From positions 1-5,552 of the forward strand of contig CAMEYT010000034.1 of NCBI GenBank assembly GCA_945947685.1: a stretch of DNA of 5,552 nucleotides, written 5' to 3'. Positions 1 through 5,552 of this stretch are shown piece by piece (position 1 is the stretch's first letter; each line of letters begins with the position of its first letter). A model generated the notes under the pieces. That model did not search any database, was not told the origin of the DNA, and was given only the letters and a program-made list of their open reading frames with translations. The stretch is from an uncultured Bacillota bacterium (GTDB lineage Bacteria > Bacillota > Clostridia > Christensenellales > UBA1242). Both the position numbers and the translations under genes were made by a program.

Positions 1-89
1 TTGAACTCAATAAAAGTATTGAAAAGAGTGCGGCAGAACATACAAAATTATTAAAAGAAATTAATGAAAATCTTAAAAGGATTTTATAA
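1..89 (+). CDS. C-terminal end of an unidentified protein (truncated by window edge)
   Basis: An open frame enters from the left edge (first complete codon at 3) and stops at TAA 87-89. It gives 28 residues beginning ELNKSIEKSAAEH and ending NENLKRIL. The stretch is charged and helical, with Leu/Ile at roughly heptad spacing (L, I, then LL, I, L), as at the end of a coiled coil. There is too little to assign a family. The gene 177 bases downstream also encodes a coiled-coil protein on the same strand, so the two may belong together, but that is inference from position only. The frame could also be open by chance, although the Lys/Glu-rich composition looks like real protein. Confidence 0.5.
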   Translation, partial: ELNKSIEKSAAEHTKLLKEINENLKRIL

Positions 90-266
90 TATATAAAAAA
101 ATTATATATAGAAGATTTCTTTCAATAATCTCGAAGTAAAAATATTCAAGCAAAAATAATATTTATTGAATATATATTGCACGAATTATTGTTTAAAAAT
201 TGCGATTTTAAATTTGAGGATTTGTCTGCTATATCTTTAGCAGTAAAAATATATAAAGGGGGAGAA
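90..266 (+). other. Intergenic leader of the coiled-coil gene
   Basis: This is a 177-base AT-rich spacer. It holds a weak all-A/T inverted repeat (8-base arms 89-96 and 102-109, loop of five A), with no T-run after it, so it is a poor terminator candidate. A second inverted repeat, CTGCTA (226-231) / TAGCAG (238-243) with a 6-base loop, lies 14 bases before the Shine-Dalgarno core of the next gene. The frame of the downstream gene stays open back to a TTG at 177, but nothing resembling a ribosome binding site precedes that TTG. I could not pick out a convincing -35/-10 pair. Confidence 0.4.
258..264 (+). promoter_or_regulatory. Ribosome binding site that fixes the start of the coiled-coil gene
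   Basis: GGGGGAG, preceded by AAA, ends two bases before ATG 267 and is a strong Shine-Dalgarno match. It argues for ATG 267 over the in-frame TTG at 177, which has no such site. Confidence 0.8.
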
Positions 267-1121
267 ATGAAATATAGCGAATGCGGTGAAATAATTGAAA
301 ATTATGAAAATAACAAAAAAGAAATCAATGCTAGATTAAAAAGAGTTATGGAAAGGAAATTAACATCAAAAGAGATAGAATATTTTTCTGAAGAAAAAAA
401 AGCTAAAATAGAGAGTATTGAAAAAGAAAGATCAAGGCTAAAGAGAGAGCTTTCTATTTTAGATAAAAAAATAGAACAAATTAAAAGCATAAGAAGCAAT
501 TCTATTGGAGAGAGTAATATAATATTTAAATCAAAAAAACATAGTTATGATTCAGATATTGAGAGCTTACAGAATCATAGAGAGATGTTAAAAAAACAAA
601 TTTGCGAAAAAAATAATAAGATAAATATTATTAATCAAGATATTAAAGAGAAGTTAGATGCGATTCAATATGGTGTAAATGTTAATTCTGAGGATTATGA
701 AAGACTGACTAAAGAGATGGATAATCTTAAAAAATCATATGAAGAAGCAAGGGATATCATTGACGGAACATTTGCTTTATTAGATTCAAGGAAAGAGGCA
801 GATAAGAAACAAATTTACGAAATTATTAAGAGGGTTCTTCGTGAAGATGGATTTAGGGTTGAAGAAAAAGTAGTAACTAAGAGAATTGAAAGAGAAGACA
901 ACGAAACTACAGAAAAAGTTAAGAAATCATTCGTAGTTGTCAATGATGAAGCGGGTTGCGAAAGAGAGTTTGCATCAAATAAGATTGGATCAACCCTTAT
1001 GAAAGAAATGTATGATTATATTCCAAGTGAAACATATTTAAGAATAATTGATGAAATAAGTATATGCTATCGAAATCATATAGTTGAAAATAATAAAAAA
1101 ATAAATAGGACTAGAAATTAA
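267..1121 (+). CDS. Coiled-coil protein of unknown function (284 aa)
   Basis: I do not recognise the family. The protein is strongly charged (Lys/Glu rich), has no signal peptide or membrane segment, and is presumably cytoplasmic. Residues about 10-75 look like a long coiled coil (for example ERSRLKRELSILDKKIEQIK). A Ser/Asn-rich linker at about 76-95 follows, then more helical coil at about 96-135 and 142-165. The C-terminal third differs: about 184-230 looks like a small alpha/beta region (helix EIIKRVLRED, strand FRVEEKVVTKRIE, charged loop, strand SFVVVND), followed by a helical tail. ATG 267 is chosen for its strong Shine-Dalgarno site; an in-frame TTG at 177 would add 30 residues with no binding site and is less likely. 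Arginine codons are almost all AGA/AGG. A fragment of another coil-like protein lies upstream, and the gene ends in its own terminator. It could be a structural, scaffold or mobile-element accessory protein, but nothing in the sequence decides this. Confidence 0.8.
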   Translation: MKYSECGEIIENYENNKKEINARLKRVMERKLTSKEIEYFSEEKKAKIESIEKERSRLKRELSILDKKIEQIKSIRSNSIGESNIIFKSKKHSYDSDIESLQNHREMLKKQICEKNNKINIINQDIKEKLDAIQYGVNVNSEDYERLTKEMDNLKKSYEEARDIIDGTFALLDSRKEADKKQIYEIIKRVLREDGFRVEEKVVTKRIEREDNETTEKVKKSFVVVNDEAGCEREFASNKIGSTLMKEMYDYIPSETYLRIIDEISICYRNHIVENNKKINRTRN

Positions 1122-1143
1122 TCTAGTCTTATTTAATTTTTTT
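1095..1143. terminator. Strong bidirectional intrinsic terminator between convergent genes
   Basis: The arms AAATAGGACTAGA (1103-1115) and TCTAGTCTTATTT (1122-1134) form a 13-base-pair stem with one G-U pair and a 6-base loop, AATTAA. On the plus strand a run of seven T follows (1137-1143). On the minus strand the run of seven A at 1095-1101 reads as seven U after the hairpin. It therefore serves both the coiled-coil gene and the convergent DUF1846 gene, which ends at 1142. The last codons and the stop (1119-1121) of the coiled-coil gene lie inside the hairpin. Confidence 0.9.
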
Positions 1144-2620
1144 AAATAAATAAGTTATTATTCGCAAAATGAGGTTCACAAGTTATATTTATTCCTAATT
1201 TTTTAAGAGTGTTCTCATCAGAGGCGGAAAGAATATATGTGCTATGTGCATTGCATCCCTTAAGATCTTCTAATTTATTTAAACATTTTCTCGCGTTTTC
1301 GTTCTTTGTTCCGCAAATTGCTAAGGCAATTAGAACATCATCCAATGTCAAAACGCTTGATTTTGATTTTAGTGTATTAATTTTTAACTCTAAAATAGGA
1401 CGAAGAATTTCATCGCTTATCAATGTAACTCCATCTTCTATTCCTGCTAAAGTTTTTAATGCATTTAAGACAACTGCTCCAGAAGCAGATAGAAGACTCT
1501 TTGTTTTCCCTGCTACAAGGCTATTATCGGGCAATTCTAGTGCGATTGTTGGGTGGCCTGATTCTTTACTAATTCGTTTAGCAAAAGGGACAACAGGTAG
1601 AAAATCTTTCGTGATTTCAAGTTCATTCATTAACATTTGAACTCTATCAACTGTATCAAAAGATGCATTTCCTTTTTTATAATCACAGTAGTATCTAAAA
1701 TATCTTCTAACGATTTCCTCTTTGCTAGCTTTTTGACAAACTTCGTCATCAACAATTCCATAACCAACCATATTTACACCCATATCAGTAGGGGAATAAT
1801 ATAGGTCTTTACCAATAATTTTTTTCAAAATATTTTTTAAAACTGGGAAAACTTCAAGGTCTCTGTTATAATTAATAGTTAATTTACCATATTTATTGAA
1901 ATGGTATGAATCAATCATATTGATGTCCTTAATATCTGCCGTAGCAGCTTCATAGGCAACGTTTACAGGGTGTTTAAGTGGTAGATTCCAAACAGGAAAA
2001 GTCTCGAATTTTGCATATCCTGCCTTAACTCCACGTTTATATTCGTGATAAAGTTGGCTCAAGCAGGTAGCAAGTTTGCCACTTGAAGGCCCTGGTGCTG
2101 TAACAACAACAAGAGGTCTTGTTGTCTTTATATATGGATTAGCACCATAACCCTCGTCTGAAACGATTGTATCAATGTCATTAGGATACCCTTTTGTATA
2201 TTGATGGAAATACACTTTTTCGCCACGTCTTTCCAGCTTTGTAGCAAATTTTTGAGCACTTGATTGACCTTTATATAGGGTAATTATAATGGATGATACA
2301 TATAAACCTAACCCTCTAAAGCTATCAATTAGTCTTAGAACTTCGTTGTCATAGCTTAAGCCTAAATCAGCACGTATTCGATTCCTTTCAATATCATTTG
2401 CACTGATACAAATTACAATTTCAGCCTTATCTTTCATACTACAAAGTAATTTTATTTTTACATCTGGTTCGAACCCTGGTAAAACACGAGATGCGTGTAA
2501 GTCATCAAAGAGTTTGCCTCCCATTTCTAAATAAAGCTTATTTCCAAAAGAACTAATTCTCTCTAAAATTTTTTCTTTTTGTAGTTTGAGATATTTTTCG
2601 TTGTCAAAACCTTTTTTCAT
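1142..2620 (-). CDS. UPF0371 / DUF1846 family protein (492 aa)
   Basis: This is a full-length member of the DUF1846 (UPF0371) family, whose members are typically close to 500 residues and widespread in Firmicutes and some Actinobacteria. Structures exist for the family but, to my knowledge, no firmly established reaction. Recognition rests on the N-terminal GFDNEKYLKLQKEKILERI, the core block APGPSSGKLATCLSQLYHE (about 175-193), SPTDMGVNMVGYGI (about 276-289) and the C-terminal block from IALELPDNSLVAGKTKSLLS (from about 359). The GPSSGK segment resembles a phosphate-binding loop but does not match the strict Walker A pattern GxxxxGK[ST], because Pro replaces the first Gly and Leu follows the Lys. 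Nucleotide or phosphate binding is therefore only an inference. There is no signal peptide or membrane segment, so it is presumably cytoplasmic. The start ATG (complement of 2618-2620) follows GGGAGGA at good spacing. The gene is apparently monocistronic: it converges on the terminator on its left and diverges from the sporulation cluster on its right. No frameshift or truncation is seen. Confidence 0.93.
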   Translation of the reverse strand: MKKGFDNEKYLKLQKEKILERISSFGNKLYLEMGGKLFDDLHASRVLPGFEPDVKIKLLCSMKDKAEIVICISANDIERNRIRADLGLSYDNEVLRLIDSFRGLGLYVSSIIITLYKGQSSAQKFATKLERRGEKVYFHQYTKGYPNDIDTIVSDEGYGANPYIKTTRPLVVVTAPGPSSGKLATCLSQLYHEYKRGVKAGYAKFETFPVWNLPLKHPVNVAYEAATADIKDINMIDSYHFNKYGKLTINYNRDLEVFPVLKNILKKIIGKDLYYSPTDMGVNMVGYGIVDDEVCQKASKEEIVRRYFRYYCDYKKGNASFDTVDRVQMLMNELEITKDFLPVVPFAKRISKESGHPTIALELPDNSLVAGKTKSLLSASGAVVLNALKTLAGIEDGVTLISDEILRPILELKINTLKSKSSVLTLDDVLIALAICGTKNENARKCLNKLEDLKGCNAHSTYILSASDENTLKKLGINITCEPHFANNNLFI

Positions 2621-2623
2621 TCT

Positions 2624-2630
2624 TCCTCCC
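2624..2630 (-). promoter_or_regulatory. Ribosome binding site of the DUF1846 gene
   Basis: Read on the minus strand, GGGAGGA lies three bases before the ATG. It is a near-perfect Shine-Dalgarno site and confirms the start. Confidence 0.75.
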
Positions 2631-2646
2631 TTGTAAAACTAATTTT

Positions 2647-2652
2647 AGTATA
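2647..2652 (-). promoter_or_regulatory. Probable -10 box of the DUF1846 gene promoter
   Basis: On the minus strand TATACT (one mismatch to TATAAT) lies 26 bases upstream of the start codon. The region where a -35 should fall is a T-rich run with no good TTGACA match, so the call rests on the -10 alone. Confidence 0.4.
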
Positions 2653-2704
2653 CAACTTTGAACAAAAAAATAAAAATAAAATGCAAAGAAAAATAAAAAA
2701 ATAT

Positions 2705-2738
2705 TTGAGACGTAAGCAACATTGTTAAAATTAACAAT
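2705..2738 (+). promoter_or_regulatory. Candidate promoter and operator-like palindrome upstream of the DUF2953 gene
   Basis: TTGAGA (2705-2710) and TAAAAT (2726-2731) each differ by one base from the vegetative consensus. Their 15-base spacing is short. The -10 falls inside a perfect inverted repeat, ATTGTTAA-AA-TTAACAAT (2721-2738, 8-base arms, 2-base centre), which has the size and position of a repressor site. A loop of two bases is too short for a useful RNA hairpin, so DNA binding is the better reading. The regulator is unknown. A sporulation sigma-factor promoter would be expected for such a cluster, but I could not find a clear match in this AT-rich stretch. Confidence 0.35.
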
Positions 2739-2789
2739 AATATATAAAAAAATAACATAAAAAGATGTTAAAAAGTAAAACATAAGATT

Positions 2790-3341
2790 ATGAACTACTA
2801 TCTTTTCATTCCTTTGTTTTTGATATTAATCTTATTAATTCCGATACCGATACTATTTAAGTCTTCGGCAAACTTTTTCAAGAGTGAAGGAATAGTGGTT
2901 GTATATATCTGTGGAGTTAAGTTGAAAGGGTTGGTTGTAAAGGTTGATTTAAGTGGAGTAAGAATTTATGAAGATAATAAAGAAATTCCTCAAGATGATT
3001 CTAATGAAAATGAACCAATTTATTTGAAAAAACTTTTGCTTCAAATCAAGGAAAAAATGAGGATGAAACTTCTCCAGATTAACTATAATTTTGGTGTAGG
3101 GGATGCATATTATTCTTCATTAATTGGCGGATGGATAAATATTGTTTTACTAATAATTTTAACAAGAGTTAAAAGTGAAAAGCCTACAGCTTCATTGTTA
3201 GTTTGTGATAATATAGCGTTTAATTCAAAGGTTTTTGAAGGAGCTTTAATGATAAAAGCGAGCATTACATTGTTTGATTTGGTATATTCTTTGATATATT
3301 CGGTTATTCTAATGATATATGTCAAAATCAATAAAAAGTAA
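2790..3341 (+). CDS. DUF2953 domain membrane protein, YtfI-like (183 aa)
   Basis: This is a small membrane-anchored protein of unknown biochemical role. In Bacillus and many Clostridia the DUF2953 gene (ytfI in B. subtilis) sits directly upstream of ytfJ, as here. Residues about 4-23 are a hydrophobic anchor. Residues about 34-60 resemble the beta-rich start of the domain. A short acidic linker (about 65-76) and a basic helix (about 79-97) follow. The signature-like stretch NFGVGDAYYSSLIGGWINIV (about 100-119) matches the family's Gly-Asp-Ala turn leading into a hydrophobic helix. A second hydrophobic stretch lies near the C terminus (about 157-178). The assignment relies on this layout plus the ytfJ neighbour. 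ATG 2790 lacks a recognisable Shine-Dalgarno site (the preceding bases are AAAACATAAGATT), so translation may be weak or the start unusual. No better in-frame start was found, since a stop codon lies shortly upstream. Confidence 0.75.
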   Translation: MNYYLFIPLFLILILLIPIPILFKSSANFFKSEGIVVVYICGVKLKGLVVKVDLSGVRIYEDNKEIPQDDSNENEPIYLKKLLLQIKEKMRMKLLQINYNFGVGDAYYSSLIGGWINIVLLIILTRVKSEKPTASLLVCDNIAFNSKVFEGALMIKASITLFDLVYSLIYSVILMIYVKINKK

Positions 3342-3363
3342 GTAGTATGACATAAATACTACT
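3341..3363 (+). repeat. Inverted repeat between the DUF2953 gene and ytfJ
   Basis: AGTAGTAT (3341-3348) and ATACTACT (3356-3363) are perfect 8-base arms around a 7-base centre, GACATAA. The repeat fills most of the 37-base spacer and ends seven bases before the ytfJ Shine-Dalgarno. There is no T-run, so it is not a terminator. It could be an mRNA hairpin controlling ytfJ translation or processing, or an operator for an internal promoter. A weak sporulation-like pair, TCAATA (3328-3333) and CATAAATA (3351-3358) 17 bases apart, overlaps it. Confidence 0.45.
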
Positions 3364-3378
3364 ATATATGGGGGTATT

Positions 3379-3774
3379 ATGAAGATTTATAACGATAGAG
3401 ATTCAATTAATCAACTTATTCAAAATAGTATGGAAAAAATAAAGGGGCTTATTGATTCAAGCACAATGATTGGAGAGAAAGTTGAAACTGAAGATGGCAC
3501 GACTATTATACCAATTTCCAAAGTTTCGGTCGGATATGTTGTAGGTGGAGGTGAATATGCAGATCTTTCCTCAAAGCATACTCATAGTAATTTTCCTATG
3601 GCTGGTGGAAGTAGCGGGGGGATGAGTGTTAGCCCAGTTGGATTCTTAGTTGAACATAATGGGGAAGTCAATTTCATTAATATTGAAGATAAGAGTATGT
3701 ATCAAACTATTTTGAATATGGTTAATGTTATTCTGAAAAAAATGGGAAAGAAGAGGGAAAATGATGAAGAATAA
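3379..3774 (+). CDS. ytfJ: GerW family sporulation protein YtfJ (131 aa)
   Basis: The protein belongs to the YtfJ/GerW family, small proteins found in endospore formers and their relatives. In B. subtilis YtfJ is made in the forespore and is linked to spore germination; its molecular activity is not established. The N-terminal 25 residues form an amphipathic helix (NQLIQNSMEKIKGLID). The family core follows: GTTIIPISKVSVGYVVGGGEY (about 40-60), then the glycine-rich block FPMAGGSSGGMSVSPVGFLV (about 72-91) and a short beta hairpin (GEVNFINI). A charged helical tail follows. The segment between the two blocks (ADLSSKHTHSN) carries two histidines. Length is near the family norm. The start follows GGGGG (3370-3374) with four bases between. 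The 3' end overlaps dacB by 11 bases, which suggests translational coupling. Confidence 0.92.
   Translation: MKIYNDRDSINQLIQNSMEKIKGLIDSSTMIGEKVETEDGTTIIPISKVSVGYVVGGGEYADLSSKHTHSNFPMAGGSSGGMSVSPVGFLVEHNGEVNFINIEDKSMYQTILNMVNVILKKMGKKRENDEE
3753..3757 (+). promoter_or_regulatory. Ribosome binding site of the carboxypeptidase gene, within ytfJ
   Basis: GAGGG lies three bases before ATG 3761 and six before ATG 3764. The spacing favours the second of the two adjacent ATG codons. The site is inside the end of ytfJ. Confidence 0.6.
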
Positions 3775-4891
3775 AATTTTCTTTTTATCGTTAATTCTTG
3801 TGATTGTTATCCCTTTTATATTCCCTTTAACAAATCAAAATTCGAGTGCTGAAGTTTATACAAGTGCAAAGGCTATGTGTGTGATTGAAAGTAGTTCTAA
3901 GAGAGTTCTATATTCGAAAAACGAAGAGCAGAAATTGCCTATGGCAAGCACAACAAAGATTATGACAGCAATTACTGCAATTGAAAGTGGAGTGGATTTG
4001 GATACATATTTTGAAATTCCTCACGAAGCAGTTGGAATATCTGGGACTTCAATATATTTACGCGATGGAGAAAGACTAACTATTAGAGATTTATTATATG
4101 GATTGATGCTTGTTTCAGGCAATGATGCAAGCTATGCAATCGGAGAATATGTTGGTGGTGGAGTTGAACATTTTATAGATATGATGAATTGGAAAGCTCG
4201 TCAAATTGGGGCTTTTAATACTCATTTTGCAAATACCCATGGGTTAGATGAAGAAGGACATTATACGACAGCACATGACCTTGCTCTTATTACAAGCTAT
4301 GCTTTAAAAAATGATATTTTTAGAGAAATCGTGTCTACGAAAGATATGCAAATAACAAATGAAGATGGGAAAGTAAGATATTTTAGAAATAAAAATAAGC
4401 TACTGAGTGTTTTAGATGGTGCAATAGGAGTAAAAACGGGGTATACTGGAGATGCTGGCCGTTGTCTTGTAAGTGCGGTTGAACGAGGAAATATGCAGAT
4501 CGTATGCGTTGTTTTAGACTGTAAACCAATGTTTGAGGAGAGTGCAGAATTACTTAATAAAGCTTTTGAGGAGTATGAACTTATTAATCTTTCTCAAAAT
4601 TTAGAATTTGAAAAGACTGTTCCTGTTAATGGAGGGTGTAAAGATAGCGTCAAGGTTTCGGATATTAAAGCTTGCTATTATCCAATTAAAAAAGGTGAAA
4701 AAGAGAGTATTTCTGTCGAAGTAAATATGCAAGAGTCTGTCGATGCTCCTATAAAAAAAGGGGATGAAATTGGAGAAATTCGAATTTTTATTAACAAAGA
4801 CTTGCTATTTTCTGAAAAAATCTTTACAATGGAAGATGTAAAGGAGAAGGGAGTATTACAAAAAATAGGAGATGTAATCTCTCAATGGTGA
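3764..4891 (+). CDS. dacB: D-alanyl-D-alanine carboxypeptidase, S11 family (DacF/DacB type, 375 aa)
   Basis: This is a penicillin-binding serine peptidase that removes the terminal D-Ala from peptidoglycan pentapeptides and so limits cross-linking. In spore formers, relatives at this locus (DacF, DacB) tune cortex cross-linking. All three active-site motifs are present: STTK with nucleophile S62 and K65 (context PMASTTKIMTA), SGN at 118-120 (context VSGNDASYAIG), and KTG at 224-226 (context GVKTGYTGDAG). Residues 1-29 are a signal peptide (MKNK, a hydrophobic core to about 21, likely cleavage after NSSA), so the enzyme is exported. A C-terminal beta-rich domain typical of PBP5-type enzymes spans about 280-355. 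The last 15 residues (about VLQKIGDVISQW) could form an amphipathic membrane-binding helix. Length is usual for the family. ATG 3764 is preferred over the adjacent ATG 3761 because of Shine-Dalgarno spacing. It overlaps ytfJ by 11 bases, and rluB starts 7 bases after its stop. Whether it is orthologous to DacF or DacB cannot be decided by eye. Confidence 0.93.
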   Translation: MKNKIFFLSLILVIVIPFIFPLTNQNSSAEVYTSAKAMCVIESSSKRVLYSKNEEQKLPMASTTKIMTAITAIESGVDLDTYFEIPHEAVGISGTSIYLRDGERLTIRDLLYGLMLVSGNDASYAIGEYVGGGVEHFIDMMNWKARQIGAFNTHFANTHGLDEEGHYTTAHDLALITSYALKNDIFREIVSTKDMQITNEDGKVRYFRNKNKLLSVLDGAIGVKTGYTGDAGRCLVSAVERGNMQIVCVVLDCKPMFEESAELLNKAFEEYELINLSQNLEFEKTVPVNGGCKDSVKVSDIKACYYPIKKGEKESISVEVNMQESVDAPIKKGDEIGEIRIFINKDLLFSEKIFTMEDVKEKGVLQKIGDVISQW

Positions 4892-4898
4892 GAAATAA

Positions 4899-5552
4899 AT
4901 GAGATTAAATAAGTTTTTAAGTACTGCAGGAATAGCTTCACGTAGAAAAAGTGATGAGTTAATTAACGAAGGAAAAGTGAGTGTTAATGGAAAAGTAGTA
5001 ACTGAAATGGGGGTAGAAGTTAACCCAAAGAAAGATAGAGTTGTTTATGAGGGTGAAGAGATAAAGCTCCCAGGTGCTTTTGTTTACTACAAATTTCACA
5101 AGCCAAAGGGTTGTGTTTGCACAGCAAAAGATGAAAAAGACAGAAAAACAATTTATGATGTTATCAATCTTCCTGAAAGATTATTCTCAGTTGGACGATT
5201 GGATTATGATACAGAAGGTCTTTTAATTTTAACAAATGATGGTGAGTTTGCAAATAAGATTTCTCATCCTTCATTTCATATTGAAAAGGAATATAAGGTT
5301 ACTGTTGAGGGGGCGGTTCTTGAAAGTGAAATGGCAGTTTTGCGAAAGGGCGTCGTAATTGATGGAATAAGAATGCCTACGGCAAAAGTCAAATGGTTAA
5401 GCTATGAAAAGGGATTTACTAAACTTTCAGTTATAATTGATGAAGGTCAGAATAGACAGATTAGAAAAATGTTTGAAGCAATTGGGAAATCCATTAAATT
5501 GCTAAAGAGAGTGAGAATAGGAAAAGTAACTCTTGGTGGACTTAAGAGGGGA
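4899..5552 (+). CDS. rluB: RluB-type 23S rRNA pseudouridine synthase (3' end cut by window edge)
   Basis: This is a pseudouridine synthase of the RsuA/RluB/RluE family, which isomerises specific uridines in rRNA in the cytoplasm; RluB acts on 23S rRNA helix 89 in known cases. The frame gives 218 residues and remains open at 5552. An N-terminal S4 RNA-binding domain occupies about 1-48 (MRLNKFLSTAGIASRRKSDE, then VNGKVV). The catalytic domain follows, starting at FHKPKGCVCTAKD. The catalytic motif is GRLDYDTEGLLILTNDG with the nucleophile D102. The conserved EGQNRQIRKMFEAIG lies at about 182-196, and the block starting LGGLK sits at the cut end. Family members are about 240 residues, so roughly 20-30 are missing. 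The start fits the family N terminus; the Shine-Dalgarno (GGTGAG, 4887-4892) is modest and overlaps the end of dacB, implying co-transcription and probable coupling. RluB versus another RsuA-family member is judged from overall similarity and the neighbourhood. Confidence 0.92.
   Translation, partial: MRLNKFLSTAGIASRRKSDELINEGKVSVNGKVVTEMGVEVNPKKDRVVYEGEEIKLPGAFVYYKFHKPKGCVCTAKDEKDRKTIYDVINLPERLFSVGRLDYDTEGLLILTNDGEFANKISHPSFHIEKEYKVTVEGAVLESEMAVLRKGVVIDGIRMPTAKVKWLSYEKGFTKLSVIIDEGQNRQIRKMFEAIGKSIKLLKRVRIGKVTLGGLKRG

Noticed and set aside
89..109. AT-only inverted repeat after the left-edge gene as a terminator
   Set aside because: The stem has no G-C pairs and no T-run follows, and such repeats are common by chance in DNA this AT-rich.
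175..193. ATP-binding Walker A motif in the DUF1846 protein (residue positions)
   Set aside because: The segment APGPSSGKL lacks the first Gly and the Ser/Thr after Lys, so it does not meet the motif and was kept only as a resemblance.
177..266. TTG start adding 30 residues to the coiled-coil protein
   Set aside because: No ribosome binding site precedes the TTG, whereas ATG 267 has a very strong one. The extra residues do not resemble the rest of the protein.
302..499. 65-residue open frame on the minus strand
   Set aside because: It lies wholly opposite the coiled-coil gene. Its Leu/Ser/Phe-rich translation is what antisense of Lys/Glu-rich coil codons produces.
1209..1640. 143-residue open frame on the plus strand
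   Set aside because: It is antisense to the well-conserved DUF1846 gene, with no ribosome binding site and no recognisable domain.
3110..3331. 73-residue open frame on the minus strand
   Set aside because: It is antisense to the DUF2953 gene and shows no family features.

Overview
The window is AT-rich DNA from a low-GC, Gram-positive (Firmicutes/Clostridia-type) bacterium of endospore-forming ancestry. This rests on strong GG-rich Shine-Dalgarno sites, AGA/AGG-dominated arginine codons, and a DUF2953 - YtfJ/GerW - D,D-carboxypeptidase - RluB gene order that is familiar from Clostridia. The species cannot be named from the sequence.

Left part (1-1143), plus strand: the last 28 codons of a gene entering from the left, a 177-base gap, then a 284-residue coiled-coil protein of unknown function. 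It ends in a strong, symmetric intrinsic terminator whose stem overlaps its stop codon.

Middle (1142-2620), minus strand: a full-length UPF0371/DUF1846 protein that converges on the same terminator. It starts from a clear ribosome binding site with a probable -10 box upstream.

Right part (2790-5552), plus strand, diverging from the DUF1846 gene across a 169-base spacer that holds a perfect inverted repeat: a tightly packed, sporulation-flavoured cluster. It encodes a membrane-anchored DUF2953 protein (YtfI-like), a YtfJ/GerW-family spore protein, a secreted DacF/DacB-type D-alanyl-D-alanine carboxypeptidase overlapping ytfJ by 11 bases, and an RluB-type 23S rRNA pseudouridine synthase starting 7 bases after dacB and leaving the window at the right edge. 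The likely theme is spore envelope and cortex maturation (YtfJ, carboxypeptidase), with a ribosome-modification gene as a conserved passenger. The spmA-spmB pair, often found between the carboxypeptidase and rluB in Clostridia, is absent.

I see no RNA gene, CRISPR array, insertion sequence or phage module. Most of the window is ordinary core-genome content. The least explained items are the coiled-coil protein and the palindromes in the two spacers of the right-hand cluster.
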